Assembly: GCF_028657905.1 (NCBI RefSeq) | Contig: NZ_CP117782.1 | Span: forward strand, 2,480,001 to 2,544,000 | Direction: 5' to 3' | Source: Burkholderia sp. FERM BP-3421 | GTDB lineage: Bacteria > Pseudomonadota > Gammaproteobacteria > Burkholderiales > Burkholderiaceae | DNA length: 64,000 nucleotides | Part shown: positions 1 to 7,890 of the stretch, in pieces | How positions within the stretch are numbered: the first letter of the stretch is position 1 | Layout of the letters: each line of letters opens with the position of its first letter | Notes under the pieces: generated by a model | What the model was told of the DNA's origin: nothing | What the model saw: the letters and a program-made list of their open reading frames with translations, nothing else | The model's database searches: none | Position numbers and translations under genes: made by a program

Positions 1-962
1 CGGCCGTCCTTCGCGTTCGCCGGTGCGCTGAACACCTTGAAGTCGACGTCCTTCATCGCATCGGTCAGCTCGGTGAATTCGAGCTTCACGCGCAGGTCCG
101 GCTTGTCCGAGCCGAAGCGCGCCATCGCTTCCGAATACGGCATGACCGGGAAGGTCGCGGCCAGCTCGACGTCGATCGTCGTCTTGAAGATGTGACGGAT
201 CATGTCCTCGAACAGGTCGCGGATCTCCTGTTCGCCCAGGAACGAGGTCTCGCAGTCGATCTGCGTGAACTCGGGCTGGCGGTCCGCGCGCAGGTCTTCG
301 TCGCGGAAGCACTTGGTGATCTGGTAGTAGCGGTCGAAGTTCGCGACCATCAACAGCTGCTTGAACAGCTGCGGCGACTGCGGCAGCGCGAAGAACTGGC
401 CGGCGTTCACGCGCGACGGCACCAGGTAGTCGCGCGCGCCTTCCGGCGTGCTCTTCGTCAGCATCGGCGTCTCGATGTCGATGAAGCCCTCGCCGTCGAG
501 GTACTTGCGCGCCTCGATCGCGACGCGGTAGCGCAGGCGCAGGTTGTGCTGCATCTGCGGGCGGCGCAGGTCGAGCACGCGGTGCGTGAGGCGGGTGGTT
601 TCCGACAGGTTGTCGTCGTCGAGCTGGAACGGCGGCGTCACCGACGCGTTCAGCACGTTCAGCTCATGGCACAGCACCTCGATCTTGCCGCTCTTCAGGC
701 CCGCGTTGGCGGTGCCTTCCGGGCGATTGCGCACGAGGCCCTTGATCTGCACGCAGAATTCGTTGCGCACGCCTTCCGCGGTCGCGAACATCTCCGCGCG
801 GTCCGGGTCGCACACCACCTGCACGAGACCTTCCCGATCGCGCAGGTCGATGAAAATCACACCGCCGTGATCGCGGCGGCGCTGCACCCAGCCGCACAGC
901 GACACGGTTTGGCCCAGCAGGTGTTCGGTCACGAGACCGCAGTATTCAGTTCGCATCGACAT
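1..962 (-). CDS. aspS: Aspartyl-tRNA synthetase, N-terminal part (runs off the left edge)
   Basis: Class II synthetase that charges tRNA-Asp (in many bacteria of this type also tRNA-Asn) in the cytoplasm. The reading frame begins MSMRTEYCG at 962 and gives 320 codons before the window edge, about half of the usual ~600 residues. The N-terminal OB-fold anticodon-binding domain is clear (CGWVQRRRDHGG, FIDLRDREG), followed by the start of the catalytic domain with the class II motif 2 segment FRDEDLRADRQPEFTQ. A second ATG lies two codons inside; the first is chosen because Burkholderia AspRS proteins start MSMRTEYC (from memory). It is the third gene of a minus-strand run after the FmdB and DUF502 genes, 53 bp downstream of the latter. 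Identity is secure; the C-terminal half is not in the window. Confidence 0.97.
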   Translation of the reverse strand, partial: MSMRTEYCGLVTEHLLGQTVSLCGWVQRRRDHGGVIFIDLRDREGLVQVVCDPDRAEMFATAEGVRNEFCVQIKGLVRNRPEGTANAGLKSGKIEVLCHELNVLNASVTPPFQLDDDNLSETTRLTHRVLDLRRPQMQHNLRLRYRVAIEARKYLDGEGFIDIETPMLTKSTPEGARDYLVPSRVNAGQFFALPQSPQLFKQLLMVANFDRYYQITKCFRDEDLRADRQPEFTQIDCETSFLGEQEIRDLFEDMIRHIFKTTIDVELAATFPVMPYSEAMARFGSDKPDLRVKLEFTELTDAMKDVDFKVFSAPANAKDG

Positions 963-1015
963 GATGTTAGCTTTCGTTCGGTTTGATCAATGGGCGGCGC
1001 TCGCGCGCCCCGGCA

Positions 1016-1666
1016 TTACAGCGGCGGCTCGACGGGCCGGCGGGCGGGCGCGGCGACGGGCGCCGGGGGCGCCACCACGCCCATCGAGACGATGTACTTG
1101 AGCGCGGCGTCGACCGACATGTCCAGCTCGACGACCTCGCTCTTCGGCACCATCAGGAAGAAGCCGGAGGTCGGATTCGGCGTGGTCGGCACGTACACGC
1201 TCACGTACTCTTCCTTCAGGTGGTTGACCACGTCGCCACCCGGCGCGCCGGTCAGAAACGCAATCGTATAGGAACCGCGGCGCGGATACTCGATCAGGAG
1301 CGCCTTGCGGAACGCATTGCCGCTGCTCGACAGCAGCGTGTCGGACACCTGCTTGACGCTCGTGTAGATCGGGCCCACCACCGGGATGTGCCGCACCACG
1401 ACGTTCCACCAGGTGACGAGCTTCTGCCCGATGAAGTTCTGGGTCGCGAGGCCGACGATGAAGATGAAGGCGATCGTGAGCAGCGCGCCGATCCCCGGCA
1501 GGCGGAAACCGAGCAGTCGCTCCGGCCGCCACGACTCGGGCAGCAGCAGCAGGGTCTGGTCCATCGTGCCGATGATGAGCCCGAGCACCCACAGCGTGAT
1601 CGCGAGGGGCACCAGGACCAGCAGGCCGGTCAGGAATACCGTTTTGAGGGTCGTCTTTTTCATCAT
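1016..1666 (-). CDS. DUF502 family membrane protein
   Basis: A 216-residue protein of the DUF502 family, whose biochemical role is not established. Two hydrophobic membrane segments are visible, about residues 8-32 (FLTGLLVLVPLAITLWVL) and 52-78 (LPGIGALLTIAFIFIVGLA), followed by the conserved soluble part with PVVGPIYTSVKQV and PTTPNPTSGFF, the family signature. The C-terminus is a low-complexity Ala/Pro tail. It sits 35 bp after the FmdB zinc-ribbon gene and 53 bp before aspS, all on the minus strand, so the three are probably one transcript. This order is a conserved Burkholderia arrangement to my knowledge. Nothing suggests a direct link to tRNA charging. Confidence 0.9.
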   Translation of the reverse strand: MMKKTTLKTVFLTGLLVLVPLAITLWVLGLIIGTMDQTLLLLPESWRPERLLGFRLPGIGALLTIAFIFIVGLATQNFIGQKLVTWWNVVVRHIPVVGPIYTSVKQVSDTLLSSSGNAFRKALLIEYPRRGSYTIAFLTGAPGGDVVNHLKEEYVSVYVPTTPNPTSGFFLMVPKSEVVELDMSVDAALKYIVSMGVVAPPAPVAAPARRPVEPPL

Positions 1667-1701
1667 CCGCCGTCAGAAAGCCGCGCCGGTCGGCGCGGGC
1701 G

Positions 1702-2043
1702 TTACGTGGTGCTGGCCGGCGCGCTCGCGGCGGGCGCAGGCGCAGGCGCGGACGCCGGAGCCGCCGCTGCCGCGCTGTCGCCGCCGCTGGCGGCCGGCGT
1801 CGCCGCCGGGGCCGCCGCCGTTTCGCCGGCCGGGTTCGCCGCCGCCGCCGCGCCGCCCGAGCCGCCGCGGAAATCGGTCACGTACCAGCCCGAGCCCTTC
1901 AATTGGAACCCGGCGGCCGTGACCTGCTTGCGAAAACTGTCCTTCCCGCACTCCGGGCACTGCGACAGCGGCGCATCGCTCATCTTCTGGAGCACATCCT
2001 TCGCGTGACCGCACGCTTCGCATCGATAGGCGTAGATCGGCAT
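1702..2043 (-). CDS. FmdB-family zinc-ribbon protein
   Basis: A 113-residue protein starting MPIYAYRCEACG, the hallmark of the FmdB/CxxC_CxxC_SSSS family of putative regulatory zinc ribbons. Two CxxC knuckles (CEAC at about residue 8 and CPEC at about residue 34) should bind one zinc ion. The conserved motif FQLKGSGWYVTDF follows. The last ~45 residues are a Gly/Ala/Pro-rich tail with APAPAPA runs, which is disordered and commonly variable in length between strains. It leads the short minus-strand group FmdB - DUF502 - aspS. The exact function of this family is unknown; it was named from the formamidase operon regulator. Confidence 0.88.
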   Translation of the reverse strand: MPIYAYRCEACGHAKDVLQKMSDAPLSQCPECGKDSFRKQVTAAGFQLKGSGWYVTDFRGGSGGAAAAANPAGETAAAPAATPAASGGDSAAAAAPASAPAPAPAASAPASTT

Positions 2044-2118
2044 GATATTTTTCCCGCGGAAAACGATAAACGGCTTGCAAAACCTTGAATTATAGCCGAA
2101 AGGCGCGCCCGCCCCTCA

Positions 2119-2754
2119 CTACGACCGGCGCCAGGTCTGCCAGCGCTCGCGGCCCGCGAATACCGGCAAGGACGACGCGACCGGCGCGTCGTCGATCAGT
2201 TCGAAATACGGCCCGAGCAGCGCATCGAGCGCCGCGCGCTCGATGCCGAACGGCGGCCCCTTCGGCGTCTCGCCGATGAAGAAGTAGCCGGCCAGCAGGC
2301 CGCCCTTCGGCAGCAGCGCCGCCATCCGCGTCGCATACGCGGGCCACAGCGTGCGCGGGATCGCGCACAGGAAGGCCCGCTCGTAGATCCACTCCGGCGT
2401 GAACGGCGGCGTATAGGTGAAGAAATCGGCCTGCTCGACCAGGAGCGCATGCGGGCCGAGCTGCGCGCGCGCCGCGCTCACCGCCTGCGCCGCGAAATCG
2501 ATCGCGCGCACCGGCCAGCCCGCGCGCGCGAGCCACAGCGCCTCGTACGCGCTGCCGCAACCGGGAATCAGCACCGGGCGCGGCGCATGCGCCGAAGCGA
2601 ACGCGACGAACTCGGGCGGCGCGCCCGCCTGATCCCAGGGCGTCACGCCCCGCTCGAACCGCTCGTCCCAGAATGCCGCGTCGGCCGGGTTGCGCGATGC
2701 GAAATCGGCGCCGCTCGGGCCCGCGTCAGGGTGGGGAGGCTTCACTGCGCTCAT
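2119..2754 (-). CDS. Thiopurine S-methyltransferase-like SAM-dependent methyltransferase
   Basis: A 211-residue class I methyltransferase of the TPMT superfamily. The N-terminal FWDERFERGVTPWDQ and the SAM-binding motif I LIPGCGSAYEALWLA are characteristic, followed by the acidic motif II region AIDFAAQAV and YERAFLCAIP. TPMT-type enzymes methylate sulfur, selenium or tellurium compounds; the substrate here cannot be deduced. The ATG at 2754 (MSAVKPPHPD) was chosen because it begins the conserved part. An open frame continues far upstream only as a shadow antisense-frame extension over ubiB. It lies 50 bp downstream of ubiB on the same strand and could be read from the same transcript. Confidence 0.9.
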   Translation of the reverse strand: MSAVKPPHPDAGPSGADFASRNPADAAFWDERFERGVTPWDQAGAPPEFVAFASAHAPRPVLIPGCGSAYEALWLARAGWPVRAIDFAAQAVSAARAQLGPHALLVEQADFFTYTPPFTPEWIYERAFLCAIPRTLWPAYATRMAALLPKGGLLAGYFFIGETPKGPPFGIERAALDALLGPYFELIDDAPVASSLPVFAGRERWQTWRRS

Positions 2755-2804
2755 CGTTCCGTGCTCCAGGTGCGGCGCCGCGCGCCGGCGTGTTGTGGCG
2801 GCGC

Positions 2805-4382
2805 TCAGCCGCCGTACGCGAGGACGATCAGGATCCGGGTCATCACCGCGCCGACGCCCATTGCGAGCCCAAACACCAACAGCGCCTGCAACAGCCGGTT
2901 GGTGCGCTTCTGTTCGAGCAGGATCTGCCGCATCATCTCGTCGCTCGCCACGCGCGGCGCCGCATGGCGTTCCGCGAGCACGTGGTGGATCAGCCGCGGC
3001 AGCTGGGGCAGCGTCTTGCTCCATTGCGGCGCCTCGACCTTGAAACGCTCGTACCAGCCGCGCAGGCCGATCTGCTCGGTCATCCAGCGTTCGAGATACG
3101 GCTTCGCGGTTTTCCACAGGTCCAGTTCGGGGTCGAGCGAACGGCCGAGGCCCTCGACGTTCAGCATGGTCTTCTGCAGCAGCACCAGCTGCGGCTGGAT
3201 CTCGACGTTGAAGCGGCGCGAGGTGGAGAACAGCCGCATCAGCACCTGGCCGAGCGAGATGTCCTTGAGCGCGCGGTCGAAGTACGGCTCGCAGACCGCG
3301 CGGATCGCGCTCTCCAGCTCCTCGACCCGCGTATCGGACGGCACCCAGCCGGATTCGAGGTGTAGCGTGGCGACCCGGTGGTAGTCGCGCTTGAAGAACG
3401 CGAGGAAATTCTGCGCGAGGTAGTTCTTGTCGAAGTCGGACAGCGCGCCGACGATGCCGAAGTCGAGCGCGATGTAACGGCCGAAGTGCTTCGGGTCGAG
3501 GCTGACCTGGATGTTGCCCGGGTGCATGTCCGCGTGGAAGAAGCCGTCGCGGAACACCTGCGTGAAGAAGATCTCGACGCCTTCGCGCGCGAGCTTCGGG
3601 ATATCGACGCCCGCCGCGCGCAGCGTATCGATCTGGCTGATCGGCACGCCCGACATGCGCTCCATCACGAGCACGCTCGAGGTCGAATAGTCCCAGAACA
3701 TCTCGGGCACGAGCAGCAGATCGACGCCCGCGAAGTTGCGGCGCAGCTGGCTGCCGTTGGCGGCCTCGCGCATCAGGTCCAGCTCGTCGTGCAGGTACTT
3801 GTCGAACTCGGCGACCACCTCGCGCGGCTTCAGGCGACGGCCGTCCGGCCACAGCCGCTCGGTCCAGGTGGCGATGTCGCGCAACAGCGCGAGGTCGGAA
3901 TCGATCACGGGCAGCATGTTCGGCCGCAGCACCTTGATCGCGACCGCGCGGCCCGCGTGCGTGCCCTCGCGGAACTTGGCGAAGTGCACCTGCGCGATCG
4001 ACGCGCTCGCGACCGGATCGCGCTCGAATTCGTCGAACACCACGTCGACCTGCGCGCCGAGCGACTTCTCGATCAGCGCGATCGCGACCGCCGACTCGAA
4101 CGGCGGCACCTGATCCTGCAGCTTCGCGAGTTCGTTCGCGAAATCGACGGGCAGCAGGTCGCGCCGCGTCGACAGCACCTGGCCGAACTTCACGAAGATC
4201 GGACCCAGGCTTTCGAGCGCCCGGCGCAGCCGCACCGCGGGTGGATCGGAAAAGCGCCGGCCGATCGTCGTGATGCGCAGCAGCAGCTTCACGCGCCGGT
4301 CGTCGACGCGCGACAACATCACCTCGTCCAGGCCGAAACGGATAACGGTATAGACAATCTTGATGAAACGGAAAATGCGCAT
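2805..4382 (-). CDS. ubiB: UbiB, ubiquinone biosynthesis kinase-like ATPase
   Basis: A 525-residue member of the ABC1/ADCK/UbiB atypical kinase family needed for aerobic ubiquinone biosynthesis at the inner membrane. The diagnostic KxGQ motif is present (IFVKFGQVLSTRRDLLP), as are the kinase-like lysine region (VAIKVLRP), the catalytic HADMHPGNIQ segment and the DFG-like ALDFGIVG. Two C-terminal membrane segments (LLQALLVFGLAMGVGAV and LIVLAYGG) anchor it. Length matches the family (~525-546). It starts 13 bp after ubiJ ends, as in many proteobacteria where ubiE, ubiJ and ubiB cluster, so translation of the two is probably coupled. Confidence 0.96.
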   Translation of the reverse strand: MRIFRFIKIVYTVIRFGLDEVMLSRVDDRRVKLLLRITTIGRRFSDPPAVRLRRALESLGPIFVKFGQVLSTRRDLLPVDFANELAKLQDQVPPFESAVAIALIEKSLGAQVDVVFDEFERDPVASASIAQVHFAKFREGTHAGRAVAIKVLRPNMLPVIDSDLALLRDIATWTERLWPDGRRLKPREVVAEFDKYLHDELDLMREAANGSQLRRNFAGVDLLLVPEMFWDYSTSSVLVMERMSGVPISQIDTLRAAGVDIPKLAREGVEIFFTQVFRDGFFHADMHPGNIQVSLDPKHFGRYIALDFGIVGALSDFDKNYLAQNFLAFFKRDYHRVATLHLESGWVPSDTRVEELESAIRAVCEPYFDRALKDISLGQVLMRLFSTSRRFNVEIQPQLVLLQKTMLNVEGLGRSLDPELDLWKTAKPYLERWMTEQIGLRGWYERFKVEAPQWSKTLPQLPRLIHHVLAERHAAPRVASDEMMRQILLEQKRTNRLLQALLVFGLAMGVGAVMTRILIVLAYGG

Positions 4383-4394
4383 GCGTGACGGCCC

Positions 4395-5039
4395 TCAGTG
4401 CGCGCTGCGCGGGCTGCCGCCCGCGCGCGCGCCAATGCTTTGTTCTAGTCGCTCGACCCGCTTCTCGACCCGCGCGAGCGCATCGCGCGCGCGCGCCAGT
4501 TCCGCGCCGACATCGGCGAGCGCGGCGCGCCGCACCACCTGGGGATTCTCATCGAGCCAGTACTCGGTCAGCGAGCCCAGCAGGTTGCGGCCGGTGCGCC
4601 GCGCATGCTCGCCCGTCGTACGCACGAGCGCGGCGATCCGATGCGCCGGCGCGTCGCCGATCAGGCGCGCCAGATCCTCCTCCGGCTCCCAGCGCAGATG
4701 CTCGGCGAGCTTCGCGATCTGCGTGGCGAATTCGGCGTCGCCCTCGATCTTCACGTGCTTCATCAGCGCCGCCTGGCCGCCCTGCGCGAACGCAGCCGCC
4801 GCGTCGAGCGGCGAGCGCCCCGCCGCGCCGAGTGCGATCGAGACGTCGCAGCCGCGCGCGTCGTGTTCGTCGACCGCGGCCAGACAGCCGTCCGGCTGCA
4901 CCGCGAGCAGCAGCGTCACGGGCGGCACGTCGAGCCGGGCGAGCTTGCCGGCGTAGGGAGTCAGGCGGTCGCGCGCCCAGGATTCGCGGGCGAGCAGGTG
5001 ATTGACGGCAGCGACAAAAGGCTTGGCGGCAAAGGTCAT
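4395..5039 (-). CDS. ubiJ: UbiJ-like SCP2-domain protein
   Basis: A 214-residue protein with an N-terminal SCP2 sterol-carrier-like domain (about residues 5-110; PPVTLLLAVQPDG, MKHVKIEGDAEFATQIAKLAE) and a C-terminal coiled coil (about 178-203; ARARDALARVEKRVERLEQ). This is the layout of UbiJ, the accessory factor that binds lipid intermediates and organises the Ubi enzyme complex. Position directly before ubiB and downstream of ubiE supports it. The start MTFAAKPFVAAVNHLL fits the family. A strong intrinsic terminator lies just upstream (5055-5087), so ubiJ probably has its own promoter within about 110 bp or depends on readthrough from the Tim44-domain gene. Confidence 0.92.
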   Translation of the reverse strand: MTFAAKPFVAAVNHLLARESWARDRLTPYAGKLARLDVPPVTLLLAVQPDGCLAAVDEHDARGCDVSIALGAAGRSPLDAAAAFAQGGQAALMKHVKIEGDAEFATQIAKLAEHLRWEPEEDLARLIGDAPAHRIAALVRTTGEHARRTGRNLLGSLTEYWLDENPQVVRRAALADVGAELARARDALARVEKRVERLEQSIGARAGGSPRSAH

Positions 5040-5054
5040 CGGACAGGGAAAGAA

Positions 5055-5087
5055 AAACCCGCGCAGGCGGGACGCCTGCGCGGGTTT
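5055..5087 (-). terminator. Intrinsic terminator after the Tim44-domain gene
   Basis: Perfect inverted repeat: AAACCCGCGCAGGCG (5055-5069) and its reverse complement (5073-5087) around a 3-base loop. On the minus strand the stem ends in a T-rich run (GGGTTTTTCTTTCC), so it should end transcription from the Tim44-domain gene before ubiJ. On the plus strand it is followed only by TTTCTATT, a poorer tail. Confidence 0.85.
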
Positions 5088-5145
5088 CTATTGTAACGTC
5101 GGTTCGGTCCCGCCCTCTTGCCGCGTGACAGGAAACCGATTTCGG

Positions 5146-6165
5146 TCAGTGCGTGTTGACCTGCTGGATGCCCGCGAGCAGCCAGCCCTGGCCGTCCGCC
5201 TTCGACAGGTTCCAGATTTCCTCGAACGGCTCGGCCGACGCGCCGGCCGCCTCGCGGATCAGCCCCGAGAAGCGCACGCTCGCGAGCGACTCGGCGCCGC
5301 GCTCCTCGACCGCCAGCAGCTCGGCGTCGAGCTGCGCGACGTCGGTCTGGTTGGCGCCCGCGCCGCGCGAGGCGAGGTCGACCTTCACTTCCGCGAACAT
5401 CTCCGGCGTCGTGAATTCACGGATATCGGCCATGTTGCCTTCGTCCCAGGCAGCCTGCAGGCGCACGAAGTAGACCTTCGCGTTGCGCAGGAACGCCTCG
5501 GTGTCGAAGCCGGCCGGCACCGCCACGGCGGCCGCGGCCGCCGCGACCGGCGCCGCGCCGCCGCCGAACACGCGCTGCGCCTCGCCGGCGTAGCTGCTGC
5601 CCGAGCCCGCGTAGCCCTGATTCTGGTTCTGGCTGAAGCCGGTGTCGAAGCCACCCTGGTTCAGCGACGGCTGGCTGCCGCCCGTCGCGTACGCCGGTTC
5701 CTGCGAACGACGACGATTCATGAACTTGCGGATCAGCCAGATGCCGACCATCGCGAGCAGCGCGATCACGATGACGTTCGCCATCATGCTCGCGAACGCC
5801 CCGCCCAGACCGAAGTGCGACAGCAGCGCGGCGATGCCGAGGCCGGCCGCGAGACCGGCGATCGGCCCGAGCCAGCGCGAGCGGTTCGGCTGCGCGGCCG
5901 GCGTCGGCTGCGCGCCGGGCGCGCGCTGCGCCTGCGACGGCGCGGCCTGCTGCATCGGCTGCTGCGCGGGCGGGGTCGCCTGGCGCTGCTGCAGCGACTG
6001 CGACTGGCGGCCGACGCTGCGGCCGCCGCCCATGCGCTTCGCCTCGGCGTCGAGCGACGCGAACGTACCGGCCGTGAGCAGGCCGACCATCAGGAGCGTG
6101 CCGATCCGTTTCGCCCACGGCTTCGGCTGCTTGCTGCGGTTAAACAATGAACGGGAATCAGACAT
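5146..6165 (-). CDS. Tim44-like domain protein
   Basis: A 339-residue membrane-associated protein with a C-terminal Tim44/TimA-like domain (about residues 190-339; FDTEAFLRNAKVYFVRLQAAWD, FTTPEMFAEVKVDL, FEEIWNLSK). The N-terminus has a signal-like hydrophobic segment (RIGTLLMVGLLTAGTFASLDAEA), then a Gln/Pro/Ala-rich linker and two more hydrophobic stretches around residues 115-155. I prefer the ATG at 6165 (MSDSRSLF) because a GGAG lies 6 bases upstream; two in-frame upstream starts (6171, 6189) are worse placed. It lies between ubiE and ubiJ on the same strand but ends in its own terminator. The function of bacterial Tim44-like proteins is poorly known; membrane protein or lipid handling is possible. 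Confidence 0.88.
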   Translation of the reverse strand: MSDSRSLFNRSKQPKPWAKRIGTLLMVGLLTAGTFASLDAEAKRMGGGRSVGRQSQSLQQRQATPPAQQPMQQAAPSQAQRAPGAQPTPAAQPNRSRWLGPIAGLAAGLGIAALLSHFGLGGAFASMMANVIVIALLAMVGIWLIRKFMNRRRSQEPAYATGGSQPSLNQGGFDTGFSQNQNQGYAGSGSSYAGEAQRVFGGGAAPVAAAAAAVAVPAGFDTEAFLRNAKVYFVRLQAAWDEGNMADIREFTTPEMFAEVKVDLASRGAGANQTDVAQLDAELLAVEERGAESLASVRFSGLIREAAGASAEPFEEIWNLSKADGQGWLLAGIQQVNTH

Positions 6166-6207
6166 CTCCATCTCCAGAATGTAAGACAAATGTATGGAAA
6201 GAACCCC

Positions 6208-6939
6208 TTAGTACTTGGTTCCGAGGTGTAACGCTACCACGCCACCTGACAAATTGTAATATTTGACGGCGTCGAGACCAGCGAGTTCCATCATCGTCTT
6301 CAGCGTGTCCTGATCGGGGTGCATCCGGATGGATTCAGCAAGATACCGGTAACTTTCAGCATCTTTCGCGAACTTGTCGCCAAGCCACGGTAATACTTTG
6401 AAAGAATAGAGATCGTAGGCTTTCTTCAGCGGCGACCACACCTTCGAGAACTCGAGCACCATCACGCGGCCGCCCGGCTTCGTCACGCGGCGCATCTCGG
6501 CCAGCGCCAGATCCTTGTGGGTCATGTTGCGCAGCCCGAACGCGACCGTCACGAGGTCGAAGTGGTTGTCCGGAAAGGGAATTTTCTCCGCGTCGCACAG
6601 GAGCGAGGGGGTCACGACGCCGCCGTCGAGCAACCGGTCGCGGCCGACCCGCAGCATCGATTCGTTGATGTCGGTATGCCAGACCTCGCCCGTCGGGCCG
6701 GCCGCCTTCGCGAACGAACGGGTCAGGTCGCCCGTGCCGGCCGCGAGGTCGAGCACCTTGAAGCCGGGCCGCACGTTCGCCTGCGCGATCGTGAACGCCT
6801 TCCACGCCCGATGCATGCCGACCGACATCAGGTCGTTCATCAGGTCGTAGTTGCTCGCGACCGAGTGGAACACCCCCGCCACCTTCTTCGCTTTCTCGGA
6901 TTCCTCGACGGTTTCGAAGCCGAAGTGGGTTTTGCTCAT
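6208..6939 (-). CDS. ubiE: UbiE, ubiquinone/menaquinone C-methyltransferase
   Basis: A 243-residue SAM-dependent methyltransferase that C-methylates the demethoxy-quinol intermediate in ubiquinone synthesis. Signature elements are GFETVEESEKAKKVAGVF near the N-terminus, the SAM motif VLDLAAGTGDL, FDLVTVAFGLRNMTHK and the C-terminal YNLSGGVVALHLGTKY. Start at 6939 (MSKTHFGFE) is preceded by AGAGGAA at about 9 bases; an upstream in-frame extension starting MRRRSVFS is not family-like. It is the first of the ubiE ... ubiJ - ubiB series on the minus strand, 53 bp after the DUF971 gene. Confidence 0.97.
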   Translation of the reverse strand: MSKTHFGFETVEESEKAKKVAGVFHSVASNYDLMNDLMSVGMHRAWKAFTIAQANVRPGFKVLDLAAGTGDLTRSFAKAAGPTGEVWHTDINESMLRVGRDRLLDGGVVTPSLLCDAEKIPFPDNHFDLVTVAFGLRNMTHKDLALAEMRRVTKPGGRVMVLEFSKVWSPLKKAYDLYSFKVLPWLGDKFAKDAESYRYLAESIRMHPDQDTLKTMMELAGLDAVKYYNLSGGVVALHLGTKY

Positions 6940-6991
6940 CGCGTAGATTCCTCTGGAAAAGACAGAACGGCGCCGCATCCGGCGCCGTTGC

Positions 6992-7405
6992 TCAGTGGCA
7001 GTGGCCTTGCGACCCCGAGGCCGCTGGCATCGGGGCGTCGCGTTCGACGCCCGCCGCCTTCAATTTATCGAAATACTCGCGCCATAGCGCGTCCTGGCGG
7101 GTCGCCAGCTCGTACAGCAGATCCCACGAGTAGATGCCGGTCGAATGGCCGTCGGAGAAGGTCGGCTGCAATGCGTAGTGGCCGACGCCCTCGAGCGCCG
7201 TGATCGACACCTCGCGCTTGCCGGTCTGCAGGGTTTCCTGCCCCGGCCCGTGGCCGCGCACTTCCGCCGACGGCGAATAGACGCGCATCAGCTCGAAGGG
7301 AATCCGGTAGCTCTCGCCGTTCGGGTACTGCAGTTCGAGCACGCGCGACACCGCGTGCACGACGACGCCGGACGGAATCGGCGTCGTGGAAGTCAAGCCG
7401 CTCAT
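6992..7405 (-). CDS. DUF971 family protein
   Basis: A 137-residue protein with the DUF971 (gamma-butyrobetaine hydroxylase-like N-terminal) fold, recognised from LQYPNGESYRIPFELMRVYSPSAEVRGHG and SDGHSTGIYSWDLLYEL. This small domain also occurs in proteins of iron-sulfur metabolism, but no function is fixed. The C-terminus carries HCH residues (GSQGHCH) that could bind metal. Its ATG at 7405 overlaps the stop of the HIT gene in an ATGA junction, so the two are translationally coupled. It is immediately upstream of ubiE. Confidence 0.9.
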   Translation of the reverse strand: MSGLTSTTPIPSGVVVHAVSRVLELQYPNGESYRIPFELMRVYSPSAEVRGHGPGQETLQTGKREVSITALEGVGHYALQPTFSDGHSTGIYSWDLLYELATRQDALWREYFDKLKAAGVERDAPMPAASGSQGHCH

Positions 7406-7845
7406 GGCTCTCCCTGTTCGATGATCTGTTCGATTTCCTCGCGCACCGCGTTGTGCAGCAGCGTGGCCTGCGCGGCGCGCAGCCGCAGCAGCGCGTCCGA
7501 CACCGAGCGCTGGCGAGGCGCCCAGACCGGCTGCGGAAAGTGCGCGTCGTTGGAGAAGCGCGGGATCACGTGCCAGTGCACGTGCGGCACCTGGTTGCCG
7601 AGGCTCGCGAGGTTCACCTTGGCGGGCTGCATCACGCGCCGCACCGCCCGCTCGACCGCGCACACGATCCGCATCAGGTACACGCGCTCCGCCTCGCTCA
7701 GGTCGGAGAATTCGGCGACGTGCGCATGCCAGATCACCCGGCAGAAGCCCGGGTAATCGGTCTCGCCGGTCGCCAGAACGACGCGCAGCGCGTCGTCCTT
7801 CCACAGCAGTTCGCCGCCGTCCTCGCGGCAGAAGATGCAATCCAT
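7402..7845 (-). CDS. HIT family nucleotide hydrolase
   Basis: A 147-residue histidine-triad protein. The HIT motif HVHWHVIP places the three histidines at residues 88, 90 and 92, and the N-terminal CIFC pair (residues 3-6) resembles the zinc-binding start of many HIT proteins. Members hydrolyse or transfer nucleotidyl groups from small nucleotide conjugates; the substrate here is unknown. It is the first gene of a coupled pair with the DUF971 gene (4-bp overlap). It begins 45 bp after the stop codon of the large FAD/Fe-S oxidoreductase on the same strand. Confidence 0.93.
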   Translation of the reverse strand: MDCIFCREDGGELLWKDDALRVVLATGETDYPGFCRVIWHAHVAEFSDLSEAERVYLMRIVCAVERAVRRVMQPAKVNLASLGNQVPHVHWHVIPRFSNDAHFPQPVWAPRQRSVSDALLRLRAAQATLLHNAVREEIEQIIEQGEP

Positions 7846-7890
7846 CGTCGCTTCCTTACGGGTGGAATTACGGGTGGAATGTTCGTGACA

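Noticed and set aside
2119..3852. Extension of the TPMT-like frame leftward over ubiB as one 577-residue protein
   Set aside because: The extra part is an out-of-frame shadow of UbiB; the family-like protein starts at 2754.
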